From Sphingomonas naphthae (GTDB lineage Bacteria > Pseudomonadota > Alphaproteobacteria > Sphingomonadales > Sphingomonadaceae), in the NCBI RefSeq assembly GCF_028607085.1, contig NZ_CP117411.1, positions 124,001-188,000 of the forward strand: 64,000 nucleotides of DNA, read 5' to 3'. The notes under the pieces are model-generated. The model ran no database searches and had not been told where the DNA came from. It saw only the letters and a list, made by a program, of their open reading frames with translations. Made by a program: the position numbers and the translations under genes. Of the stretch, positions 27,012 through 34,400 are shown piece by piece (positions within the stretch are counted from its first letter, which is position 1; every line of letters starts with the position of its first letter).

Positions 27012-27048
27012 CCGCGAAAGGGTGGGCGATCCCCACCGCGAAAGGGTG
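27012..27048. repeat. 13-bp direct repeat upstream of IclR gene
   Basis: CCGCGAAAGGGTG occurs at 27012-27024 and 27036-27048, a 24-bp period, in the 103-bp gap between the TonB receptor stop and the IclR start. Position and spacing (about two helix turns) suit a regulator binding site. Confidence 0.6.
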
Positions 27049-27063
27049 ACATCTTCCAGCATG

Positions 27064-29916
27064 TCAGAAGGTCACGCGCACGCCGGCGGTGAAGTAACGG
27101 CCGATCGTGTCGTAATAGGTGCCGTTCGTACCGGTGTAGAGCTGCGGGTTCGGCACGGCCGGCGGATCGGTATTGAGGACATTGCGGATGGAGGCGAACA
27201 GCTCGAACCGGTCGCCCACCTTCTGGTTGGCGAAGAGGTTCACATAAGCGAACGCCGGGACGTGATTGCGACTGGCCGTCGTGGCGGCCGAACTGTTGTA
27301 GAGATTGTCGATCGTGCCGGCCGAGATGAAGTTCGTCTGCACCGTCCCCGAGAAGCCCCCGACCGAATAGGTCGTGGACGCGGTGAAGCGGGTCGATGGC
27401 GTCGCATAGGTGTTGAGCGAGCTGTTCTCGCCCGCGCGATCGACCGCCCCGCTGCCCGTGCCCGTATCGACCAGCACGTCGGCGGTGCGGGTGCCGGTGA
27501 TGTTCACTTCGATCGTGCCCGGCAGCGAACTCGCCAGCCGGTGGAGCGGCAGGCGGTAGGCGAGCACGGCATCGAAGCCCTTCACGCGCACCGAGGCGAG
27601 GTTCTGCACGCCGAGGTTGAGCGCGGTCGGCGCACCGGTGGCGCCGAAAGTGAAGGCCGAGCAATAATAGCTGTCGCCGGAATTGCAGAGGCTGCCGGCG
27701 GCGGTGCTCGTCAGCGTCGTGATCGCATCCTTGACCTCGATATCGTAATAATCGACCGACAGGCTGAGGCCGGGCGCGAAGGCCGGCTCCAGGACGATGC
27801 CGCCGGTATAGGTGTGCGACCGCTCCGCATTCAGATCGGCATTGCCGCGGCTGATGTTGACCGGAATGTTGGCCGAATAGGAAATGCCGTTGGCGGGGTT
27901 CCGCACGCTGACGGTGTTGTTCGCGACCGAGCCGGGGCTGAACAGCTCGAACAAGGCAGGTGCGCGAATGTCGAGCGAGGCCGTGCCGCGCAGTCGGATG
28001 CCCCGGATCGGTTCGTAGGTGGCGCCGGCCTTCCAGGTCGTCTGCCGCCCGACGGAACTGTAGTCGGCGACGCGGACGGCGCCGTTGATGTCGAGCGACC
28101 GGCCGAGCGGCGAATCCCGCAGCAGCGGCACCAGCGCCTCGACATAGCCTTCCTTCACATCGAAATCGCCGCGGAAGGGGCCGGCATTGGCGATCTCGAA
28201 GCCGCCGGCCGCCGCGATCGCATCGGCCGTTACAGCCTCCTTCTCGCGCCGATATTCGACGCCGGCGGCCAAAGCGACCGGCCCCGCCCAGGTCTCGAAC
28301 GGCTCGCCGTGCACATTGGCGGCGGCGGTGGTCTGCGTATAGACCGCCTTGGCGCGCGACGTGCCGGTGACATAGCCGATCGCCTCGGCCGAAGGGGAGC
28401 CGGCGCCGAACAGATTGATGGGGACGCAACCCGCCGCCGCCGTCGGGTTATACGTCGTGCTGCCCGGCACGAGCGCGCGGCAGGTGATGGCGCCATTGAA
28501 CAGGACCGCGTCGGTCGCGAAGGTCTCGCGCTGGCGGATGCCGATGCCGGAGGCCGTGTTGCGATAGGTGTTGCGCCCCCAGCCGACATGCGCGTCGTAG
28601 CGCCAGCCGCCCCCCAGATCGCCCTCGATGCCGCCCGCGATATGGGGGGTCTCGTTCTTGACGACGATGCGTCCATTGCGGCCCTGCGGGTAGAAATCAT
28701 AATTGACGCGGTTGAACGTCAGGGTGCCGGCCGAGCCGAGCGCCGCGGCGACCGCCGGATAGAGCTGGCGCAGATACGCATTGTCGCTGCGGATCGTGCC
28801 GCCGGTGATCCGCGAGGGAAGCGGCGTCAGGGTGGACCGCAGCTTCGAATAGGAACCGACGACATAGAGCTTCGCGGCGTCGCTTACGTCGAACTGGACG
28901 CGGGCATAGGGATCGAGGCGGCGGACACCGGGCACCAGCGACACGTTGAGCGCCTGCGAGAAGCCCTGACCGCCGATCGTGGCCTGCCCGCCGATCAGCG
29001 AGCCCGCATCGAAGGGCACGAGCTGCCCGCCGGTGAAGGTGCGATTGCGGAAGGCCGCGACCGTCGAGCTGGTCACCAGCAGGTCGGGCGAACTGTAGAA
29101 GCGGACGCCCGGCACGATCAGATTGACCGGCAGGCCGTTGGTCGCGGAAGCCGAGTTGGTGACGATCTGGTTCTCGCGCCGGCCCCAGTCGCGGGTGTAG
29201 AGGTCGCCGACCTCGTCGCTGCTGGTGTAGTCGAGGGCGGCGACGATATGCAGCCGGTCGTCGAGGAGGTTGAGCCCGCCCACGCCGCCGACGCGGCGCT
29301 GCGCGGCGTCGCCAAGCTCCGAAACTCCCGCCTGCGCCGTCAGCTTCAGCCCATCGAATTTCTTGCGGAGCAGGACGTTCACGACGCCGCCGACGGCATC
29401 CGATCCCCATTGGGCCGATGCGCCGCCGGTCACCACGTCGATCCGCTCGACCATGAGCGCGGGGATCTGGTTGAGATCCGGCGATACGGTGACGCCGGTG
29501 TTGTTCGCGGGGGCCTGCGGCACGACCCGCATGCCATCGACAAGGACCAGAGTGCGATTGGCGCCCAGGCTGCGCAGATCGGCCTGGTTGGTGCCCGGCA
29601 ATTGCGTCTTGATGCCGTTGGCGCTGGGCGAGCTGGACGGCTTGAACGCCGGCAATTCCTGAAGGACGTCGGCGACGTTCGTGGCCTGGCGTTGCTCGAG
29701 CGCCTGGGCGCCGACGACGGTGGTGGGGGTGGGCGCGCGGAATCCCGAAGCGCCGGTACGGCTGGCGGTGATGACGATTTCGGCCTCGGCGGCCTGCGCG
29801 GCCCCATCACCAGCCGCTGCCCCCTGCACCTGCGCGGCGGCGAACTGCGCCGAGGTCGCGATGGCCAGGATACCCGCACCGGCGAAAATGCGCCGACCCA
29901 CTCCAAACCTTTTCAT
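27064..29916 (-). CDS. TonB-dependent outer-membrane receptor, large
   Basis: 950 residues from ATG 29916, with AGGAGAG upstream. Signal peptide MKRFGVGRRIFAGAGILAIA ending QFAAA, then EIVITASRTGASGFRAP and a plug with NQADLRSLGANRTLVLVDGM and DVVTGGASAQWGSDAVGGVV, and a long barrel ending FTAGVRVTF. The LGANRTLVLVDG / GGASAQWGSDA pattern is that of the large receptors of sphingomonads and xanthomonads thought to import carbohydrates or aromatics rather than siderophores. It lies directly upstream of the IclR-RraA-MFS operon on the same strand. Confidence 0.92.
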   Translation of the reverse strand: MKRFGVGRRIFAGAGILAIATSAQFAAAQVQGAAAGDGAAQAAEAEIVITASRTGASGFRAPTPTTVVGAQALEQRQATNVADVLQELPAFKPSSSPSANGIKTQLPGTNQADLRSLGANRTLVLVDGMRVVPQAPANNTGVTVSPDLNQIPALMVERIDVVTGGASAQWGSDAVGGVVNVLLRKKFDGLKLTAQAGVSELGDAAQRRVGGVGGLNLLDDRLHIVAALDYTSSDEVGDLYTRDWGRRENQIVTNSASATNGLPVNLIVPGVRFYSSPDLLVTSSTVAAFRNRTFTGGQLVPFDAGSLIGGQATIGGQGFSQALNVSLVPGVRRLDPYARVQFDVSDAAKLYVVGSYSKLRSTLTPLPSRITGGTIRSDNAYLRQLYPAVAAALGSAGTLTFNRVNYDFYPQGRNGRIVVKNETPHIAGGIEGDLGGGWRYDAHVGWGRNTYRNTASGIGIRQRETFATDAVLFNGAITCRALVPGSTTYNPTAAAGCVPINLFGAGSPSAEAIGYVTGTSRAKAVYTQTTAAANVHGEPFETWAGPVALAAGVEYRREKEAVTADAIAAAGGFEIANAGPFRGDFDVKEGYVEALVPLLRDSPLGRSLDINGAVRVADYSSVGRQTTWKAGATYEPIRGIRLRGTASLDIRAPALFELFSPGSVANNTVSVRNPANGISYSANIPVNISRGNADLNAERSHTYTGGIVLEPAFAPGLSLSVDYYDIEVKDAITTLTSTAAGSLCNSGDSYYCSAFTFGATGAPTALNLGVQNLASVRVKGFDAVLAYRLPLHRLASSLPGTIEVNITGTRTADVLVDTGTGSGAVDRAGENSSLNTYATPSTRFTASTTYSVGGFSGTVQTNFISAGTIDNLYNSSAATTASRNHVPAFAYVNLFANQKVGDRFELFASIRNVLNTDPPAVPNPQLYTGTNGTYYDTIGRYFTAGVRVTF

Positions 29917-30011
29917 GTTCTCTCCTGTAGAACTTATTGTTCTGTTGAGCGATACATGATGGATTACGGACGGGTGGTCAATGGCCAATTACGCGCCAAC
30001 TCGCTAAATTC

Positions 30012-30028
30012 GTTCTGCTTGATAGAAC
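30012..30028. promoter_or_regulatory. Dyad upstream of TonB receptor
   Basis: GTTCT (30012-30016), 7-bp spacer, AGAAC (30024-30028), about 96 bp upstream of the receptor ATG. It is a plausible operator, for instance for the IclR regulator encoded downstream, but no second copy was seen. Confidence 0.3.
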
Positions 30029-30261
30029 AGGGTGGCGCTTGCTTCATTTGGCAGGTGCCACGTTGGATGGCGATCGCGATCGTAGATGTCGCGCGCATGA
30101 GGTTGCGGACATCGAGTCGGTTGTCGGGAAGATGCTGCGGCTCTCGGTGACGTGACCGTGGATGCCCCGCTGGCCGAGGTGAACCGCGACGCCACGGTCA
30201 GATCATCCCCGATGATCCGGCCTTCGGATCACGAAATGTGCCTTGGCCTCGATATCCGCGA

Positions 30262-30305
30262 TACCCGCGCCGCTACCCGCGCCGCTACCCGCGCCGCTAC
30301 CCGCG
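30262..30305. repeat. 12-bp tandem repeat, 3.7 copies
   Basis: TACCCGCGCCGC is repeated three times without change (30262-30297) followed by a partial TACCCGCG (30298-30305). It lies outside any gene, 109 bp left of the element's attachment site. Confidence 0.95.
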
Positions 30306-30413
30306 AATGTCGAACAATTGGCGCGAGCGAACGTGCTGACCGAGGGTGAATCCGGCGCGGTCGCGGGGGGTAAACTCCCAAAGCGCCCAGCGAAAAATGG
30401 CTGATTTCCGCCG

Positions 30414-30429
30414 TGGTGACCCCAACGGG
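30414..30429. repeat. attL, 16-bp core of tRNA-Glu 3' end
   Basis: TGGTGACCCCAACGGG, identical to 41237-41252. The flanking bases differ on both sides (G versus A after the core), which defines the core at 16 bp. TGG at its left is the CCA end of the tRNA in reverse complement. Confidence 0.88.
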
Positions 30430-30547
30430 GCGGCAGCAAAGCCGCTTTTTCAATCGCTTAGATTGGCAACCCCTGATGATCGGCCTTGTTCAAGCAAGGC
30501 ACGATCGAAACGTGCTGGCTAACCTTTTTAGCTGAACGGCGGCCGCC

Positions 30548-30907
30548 GTGCGCAGCAGCTTTGACCGGATCGAGGCCGCGATGGCCCGTCGATACGCAGT
30601 CCGCGCGGACGGTTGGCCCGTTGGGGCGGAGGTTGTCGCAAGAGTCTGGAGTTGCCCCGTCCCCACCGTGCAGCTGGTGGATAATGGTAAGGTGGGGCAG
30701 CAGCGCTTTACCATCTGGACGCTCTTGCCGTTCCGCCGGGCGCACCTTGCGTTCCCGCCGCTTCACGCGCCGACCCTATATCGGGCGCGGCAAATCGCTT
30801 TTCGCCGGCTTCGCGACGCTGGTGGCGAAACGTTACAGCTCGGCCGATCCTGCGGATTGGAGTTGGCCCGTGCGGGCAAGTACATCGGCCTGGAGTGCTG
30901 CCGGTGA
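30548..30907 (+). CDS. Hypothetical protein, first element gene
   Basis: 119 residues from GTG 30548. The support is its position: the stop overlaps the primase start as GTGA, a coupling used by several genes in this element. The sequence (FDRIEAAMARRYAVRADGWP, LARAGKYIGLECC) shows no domain I recognise. Other frames are open here as well, so it may not be real. Confidence 0.4.
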   Translation: MRSSFDRIEAAMARRYAVRADGWPVGAEVVARVWSCPVPTVQLVDNGKVGQQRFTIWTLLPFRRAHLAFPPLHAPTLYRARQIAFRRLRDAGGETLQLGRSCGLELARAGKYIGLECCR

Positions 30908-33468
30908 GCGATTCTAACGCACTCTTGGCAGCTGCGCTCGAATATGCCGCACGTGGCTGGCCGGTTTTTCCATGTTCGCCACGCGACAAGAAGCCCCTGA
31001 TCCCGCGTGACAAGGATGACGCTGGCAAGCCGATCAAGGGAACCGGCGGGCTGCACAAAGCCAGCGTAGACGCTGACACAGTTCGCACCTGGTGGGAGCG
31101 TTGGCCAAAGGCGATGATCGGCCTTCGCATGGGCGTGAACGGCTTGTTTGTGCTCGACTTCGATCCGCGCACCGATGAGGCGACGGGCGAGGAATGGACG
31201 CTCGATCGTCTGAAGGGCGAACTCGAAGAGCAGATGCGGTGCCCGCTCCCGGCCTCGCTGGCGGTGCGAACGCCGAGCGGCGGCGTCCACGTCTACCTTG
31301 CCCAGCCCGCCGGTGCGGCGATCCGCAACCGTGACAATCTACCCGAGCATGTCGACGTGCGCGGAGAAGGCGGCTACGTGATCGCGCCGCCAAGCGTCAT
31401 GGCCGATGGGCTCCGCTATCGCTGGTTGCGCGATGATGCCGCCGCGCCGATCGTCGCCGCCCCGCCCGCGCTGGCCGCGATCCTGCAAGCCGGCAAGGGT
31501 GCAAAAAAAGACGTTGGCAAGCTTGTCGGGGAGGGCGTGGGGGCGGGCGACGATGGCCTGCGACGCTATGGCCTCGCCGCGCTGGATGCGGAGTGCCGCT
31601 CGATCCAGAGCGCGCCCTCCGGTAAGCGGCAGAACGCGCTGAATGCGGGTGCCTATGCCGTCGCGCAGTTGGCGGCTGGCGGCGCGCTCAGCGAGACGAT
31701 GGCGCGGCGCGCGATCCTGGCGGCAGCGCTGGCGAACCCCGGCAACGACGACGAAGGCGCGATCGTTGCCACCATCGACAGCGGCTGGGCCGCCGGATTT
31801 GCCAAGCCGCGCGACCTGTCGGACGTGGGAACGCGGGCTGCGCATGCCCCGTCTCGTTCGTCGCGGCTGGCAACCGCGAATGACAACCCACACTTGCCGT
31901 CTTGCGACGAAGCCGAGGCGCTGCATCGCCGGCTGGCGATGCGGCCGATGACGGACTTGGGCAACGCCGAGCGCTTCGCAGAACGGTTCGGAAGGCGCAT
32001 CCGCTACGTCGATAAGATGGGCTGGATGGCCTATGACGGCCGGCGCTTCATCTTGGACGGTGCCGAGGCGCTTATCGGCGGCTGGGTGCACGAGACGGTA
32101 CGCGCGATCCGCGAAGAGGCACGCGCAATGCGCGATAGCGGCCGGCGCGACCTTGGTATCGAGGGCGCGATCGACGACCTCGTGGAGACCAAGCGCGACG
32201 GCACGGAGGTGCTGCTGTCGGACAAGCTGGTGACCTGGGCAAAGGCTTCGGAGAGCGCCAACCGCCTGTCCTGCATCGCCGGCATCGCGCGCAATCTGTC
32301 GCGCCATGGGCTGACGGTTCAGCCGGAGCAGCTGGATCGCAATCCTTTCCTCGTCAACATCCTGAACGGCACGCTGGAACTGGTGACGGACCCGCACGCG
32401 CCGCAACCATGGGCGGAACTGCGCTTGCGCCCGCACGATCCGGCGGACCTCATCACGCGCCTGGCGCCGGTCGAGTACGATCCCGATGCGGCCTGCCCGG
32501 TCTATGACCGCTTCCTTGCGCGGGTGCAGCCTGGGCAGGACATGCGGCGATTCCTGCACCAATGGGGCGGGCTGTCGCTGACGGGCGATGTGTCCGAACA
32601 GAAGCTGGCCTTCTTCCACGGCAAGGGCGCGAACGGCAAATCGACCTTGGTCGATACATGGGCGACGATCGCGGGCGACTATGCCGGCACGGTGCCGATC
32701 GAGACGTTCCTCGATCAAGGCCGGAAGCGGAAGGGGTCTGATGCGTCGCCTGATCTAGCCGCGCTCGTCGGCGTGCGGATGCTGCGCACGTCGGAGCCGG
32801 AAAAGGGCTCCAAACTGGCGGAAGCCCTTATCAAGCTGGCGACGGGTGGCGAGCCCATGCCGGTGCGCCGGCTGAACCGCGATCCGTTCGATCTGCATCC
32901 CGCGTTCAAGATGACCGTTTCGGGCAATCATCGCCCGTCGATCAGCGGTGTGGATGACGGCATCTGGCGCCGCGTCATGCTGGTGCCTTGGGACGTGCAG
33001 ATCCCCGACACCGAGAAGGATCGGCAGCTTGTCGCTAAGATGCAGCGCGAGGCGCCCGGCATCCTCAACCGCCTTTTGGCCGGCCTGATCGACTGGCGGC
33101 TGAACGGCCTTGTGGAGCCCGCCAGCGTGCGCGGTGCGACAGCTGACTATCGAGAGCAAAGTGACCCGCTGGGCCGCTTCCTTGCCGCCTGCACACGCAG
33201 CGAGACAGGGCAGCGAGTGCAATCGTCCAAGCTCTACGCACTCTTCATAGCGTGGGCCAAGGCCACCGGCGAACGCGAGTGGTCACAGGTTGGCTTCAGC
33301 AAGGCGCTAACCGATCGCGGCTTCAAGCGGATCGAGAGCCACGGGATGCGATGGCTTGACCTGATCGCCACGCGCACACCCGAGGAATTGGAAGCCGACG
33401 ATTGGGCCGACCCCGTTGCGTCGTCGCCCCCGCGCCCCTGGGAGGATGACGATGGCTGGCCACTGTAG
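30904..33468 (+). CDS. P4-type primase-polymerase / SF3 helicase
   Basis: 854 residues from GTG 30904, which has GGAG 8 nt upstream; GTG 30895 is an alternative. Residues about 5-200 form a PrimPol domain (AARGWPVFPC, catalytic LDFDPR near 85-87, GGVHVYLAQP, GEGGYVIAPPS). The C-terminal half is a D5/SF3 helicase with Walker A GKGANGKST near 572, the later RTSEPEKGSKL stretch, and MTVSGNHRPSISGVDDGIWR. This is the domain plan of phage/plasmid P4-type alpha proteins, which recognise origin iterons, unwind and prime. The iteron array right after the gene is the matching origin candidate. Confidence 0.9.
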   Translation: MSDSNALLAAALEYAARGWPVFPCSPRDKKPLIPRDKDDAGKPIKGTGGLHKASVDADTVRTWWERWPKAMIGLRMGVNGLFVLDFDPRTDEATGEEWTLDRLKGELEEQMRCPLPASLAVRTPSGGVHVYLAQPAGAAIRNRDNLPEHVDVRGEGGYVIAPPSVMADGLRYRWLRDDAAAPIVAAPPALAAILQAGKGAKKDVGKLVGEGVGAGDDGLRRYGLAALDAECRSIQSAPSGKRQNALNAGAYAVAQLAAGGALSETMARRAILAAALANPGNDDEGAIVATIDSGWAAGFAKPRDLSDVGTRAAHAPSRSSRLATANDNPHLPSCDEAEALHRRLAMRPMTDLGNAERFAERFGRRIRYVDKMGWMAYDGRRFILDGAEALIGGWVHETVRAIREEARAMRDSGRRDLGIEGAIDDLVETKRDGTEVLLSDKLVTWAKASESANRLSCIAGIARNLSRHGLTVQPEQLDRNPFLVNILNGTLELVTDPHAPQPWAELRLRPHDPADLITRLAPVEYDPDAACPVYDRFLARVQPGQDMRRFLHQWGGLSLTGDVSEQKLAFFHGKGANGKSTLVDTWATIAGDYAGTVPIETFLDQGRKRKGSDASPDLAALVGVRMLRTSEPEKGSKLAEALIKLATGGEPMPVRRLNRDPFDLHPAFKMTVSGNHRPSISGVDDGIWRRVMLVPWDVQIPDTEKDRQLVAKMQREAPGILNRLLAGLIDWRLNGLVEPASVRGATADYREQSDPLGRFLAACTRSETGQRVQSSKLYALFIAWAKATGEREWSQVGFSKALTDRGFKRIESHGMRWLDLIATRTPEELEADDWADPVASSPPRPWEDDDGWPL

Positions 33469-33469
33469 T

Positions 33470-33749
33470 GCAAGGGTTCATGCAAGGGTTGAGCAAGGGT
33501 TTGAGCAAGGCTCGAACCCCGGTTTTCTGCGGCTTTGCAAGGGTTGCAAGGCCCATGCGCATGCCTGTCTCACGTACATGTGCGCGCAGGCGCGCCTGCG
33601 CATGTGCGACAGGTTGCACATAACCTTTGCAACCCTTGCAACCCTTGCTTTGAAATCTCTTCATTGGCGGATTTCCGCCATTCCTTTCCCGTTGTGTCCG
33701 CAAGGGTTTCTCATAGCCCGCAAGGGTTGAGCCGAAATGCGCAAGGCTT
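33470..33749. repeat. Iteron array, probable replication origin of the element
   Basis: The 9-mer GCAAGGGTT occurs exactly six times on the plus strand (33470, 33482, 33493, 33537, 33700, 33720) and twice on the minus strand (33631-33639, 33640-33648), with near matches at 33505, 33546, 33622-33630 (minus) and 33741. An 18-bp perfect palindrome (GCGCAGGCGCGCCTGCGC, 33584-33601) and a second one (TGGCGGATTTCCGCCA, 33665-33680) lie inside. Placement between the primase stop and the next gene parallels P4-type origins. No protein-coding pattern fits the stretch. Confidence 0.8.
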
Positions 33750-33763
33750 TGGAGGATCGATAG

Positions 33764-33985
33764 ATGAACACCTATTCCCCGCTCTGGGACACGCTGCTGC
33801 AAACCGCTGTCTGCCACACGGAGCATCCGGGCGAAGCAGTGTCCGCATTGATGAGAGCGGCGGCTGAAATCCTCCAGCGGTCATTCGGGCAAGACGTTGC
33901 GATCGAGCTTTTGAGCGAGATCGTGGCGGAAGCGACAGATCATTGGCGCTCGATCCAGCCTCCGCCCGCGTCGGTGCGCCATTAA
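33764..33985 (+). CDS. Small hypothetical protein
   Basis: 73 residues, with a strong ribosome site (GGAGG at 33751-33755, 8 nt before ATG 33764). The sequence is mostly helical and acidic (LMRAAAEILQRSFGQDVAIE) with no recognised domain. It follows the iteron array, so it may take part in copy or replication control; this is a guess from position. The 142-bp stretch after it shows no gene. Confidence 0.6.
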   Translation: MNTYSPLWDTLLQTAVCHTEHPGEAVSALMRAAAEILQRSFGQDVAIELLSEIVAEATDHWRSIQPPPASVRH

Positions 33986-34127
33986 GGCCCGCGGGCCGCC
34001 CCCTTCGGGTCCTTCCGGGGCGGGCGCGGGCAATGCGGTTGGGCAGAGCGCATGGTTTCAACATTCAAGCCCGATCTGTCTTTTTGAACTTCATGAACTG
34101 TTTGAACCATTTAGCGTGCCGGGAGCG

Positions 34128-34400
34128 ATGATCGTGTCCACCGACAAGATTTATGACTTCGACGAGAAATCGGCGGCGCGGATCATGGGCGTGGTGCCCC
34201 GGACGCTTCGCAACTGGCGGAAGGCGGGCAAGATCGGCTTCTATCGAACGCCTGGCGGCCGCGTCCGCTATTCGATCGATCAGCTGATCGAGGTGCGGAC
34301 CGGAGGGCGCGTCGATGCCGCGTTTGACCCCACGTTTCCACCTTTTGCCGCACAAGGGTCATCGACCGCCGACGCCCCCGTGGCGATCATTCCGGCATGA
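34128..34400 (+). CDS. MerR/AlpA-like helix-turn-helix protein
   Basis: 90 residues from ATG 34128; GTG 34134 has the better-spaced GGGAG (8 nt) and may be the true start. Residues about 12-50 form an HTH of the MerR/excisionase type (EKSAARIMGVVPRTLRNWRK, wing PGGRVRYSIDQLIE). AlpA-like proteins activate late or excision genes in satellites and prophages. The stop overlaps the capsid-fusion start as ATGA, which ties a regulator directly to the structural gene. Confidence 0.75.
   Translation: MIVSTDKIYDFDEKSAARIMGVVPRTLRNWRKAGKIGFYRTPGGRVRYSIDQLIEVRTGGRVDAAFDPTFPPFAAQGSSTADAPVAIIPA

Larger units (their letters stand above)
29917..30413. other. Intergenic region between TonB receptor and element
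   Basis: 497 bp without a convincing gene. It contains the receptor's promoter region, a GTTCT-N7-AGAAC dyad (30012-30028) and a 12-bp tandem repeat (30262-30305), and ends at the left attachment site of the integrated element. Confidence 0.6.

Noticed and set aside
30262-30305. CRISPR or iteron origin
   Set aside because: Units are directly adjacent with no spacers, and no replication gene lies on this side of the attachment site.
33470-33749. CRISPR array
   Set aside because: The repeated 9-mer is too short, occurs in both orientations and has irregular gaps; no cas gene is near.
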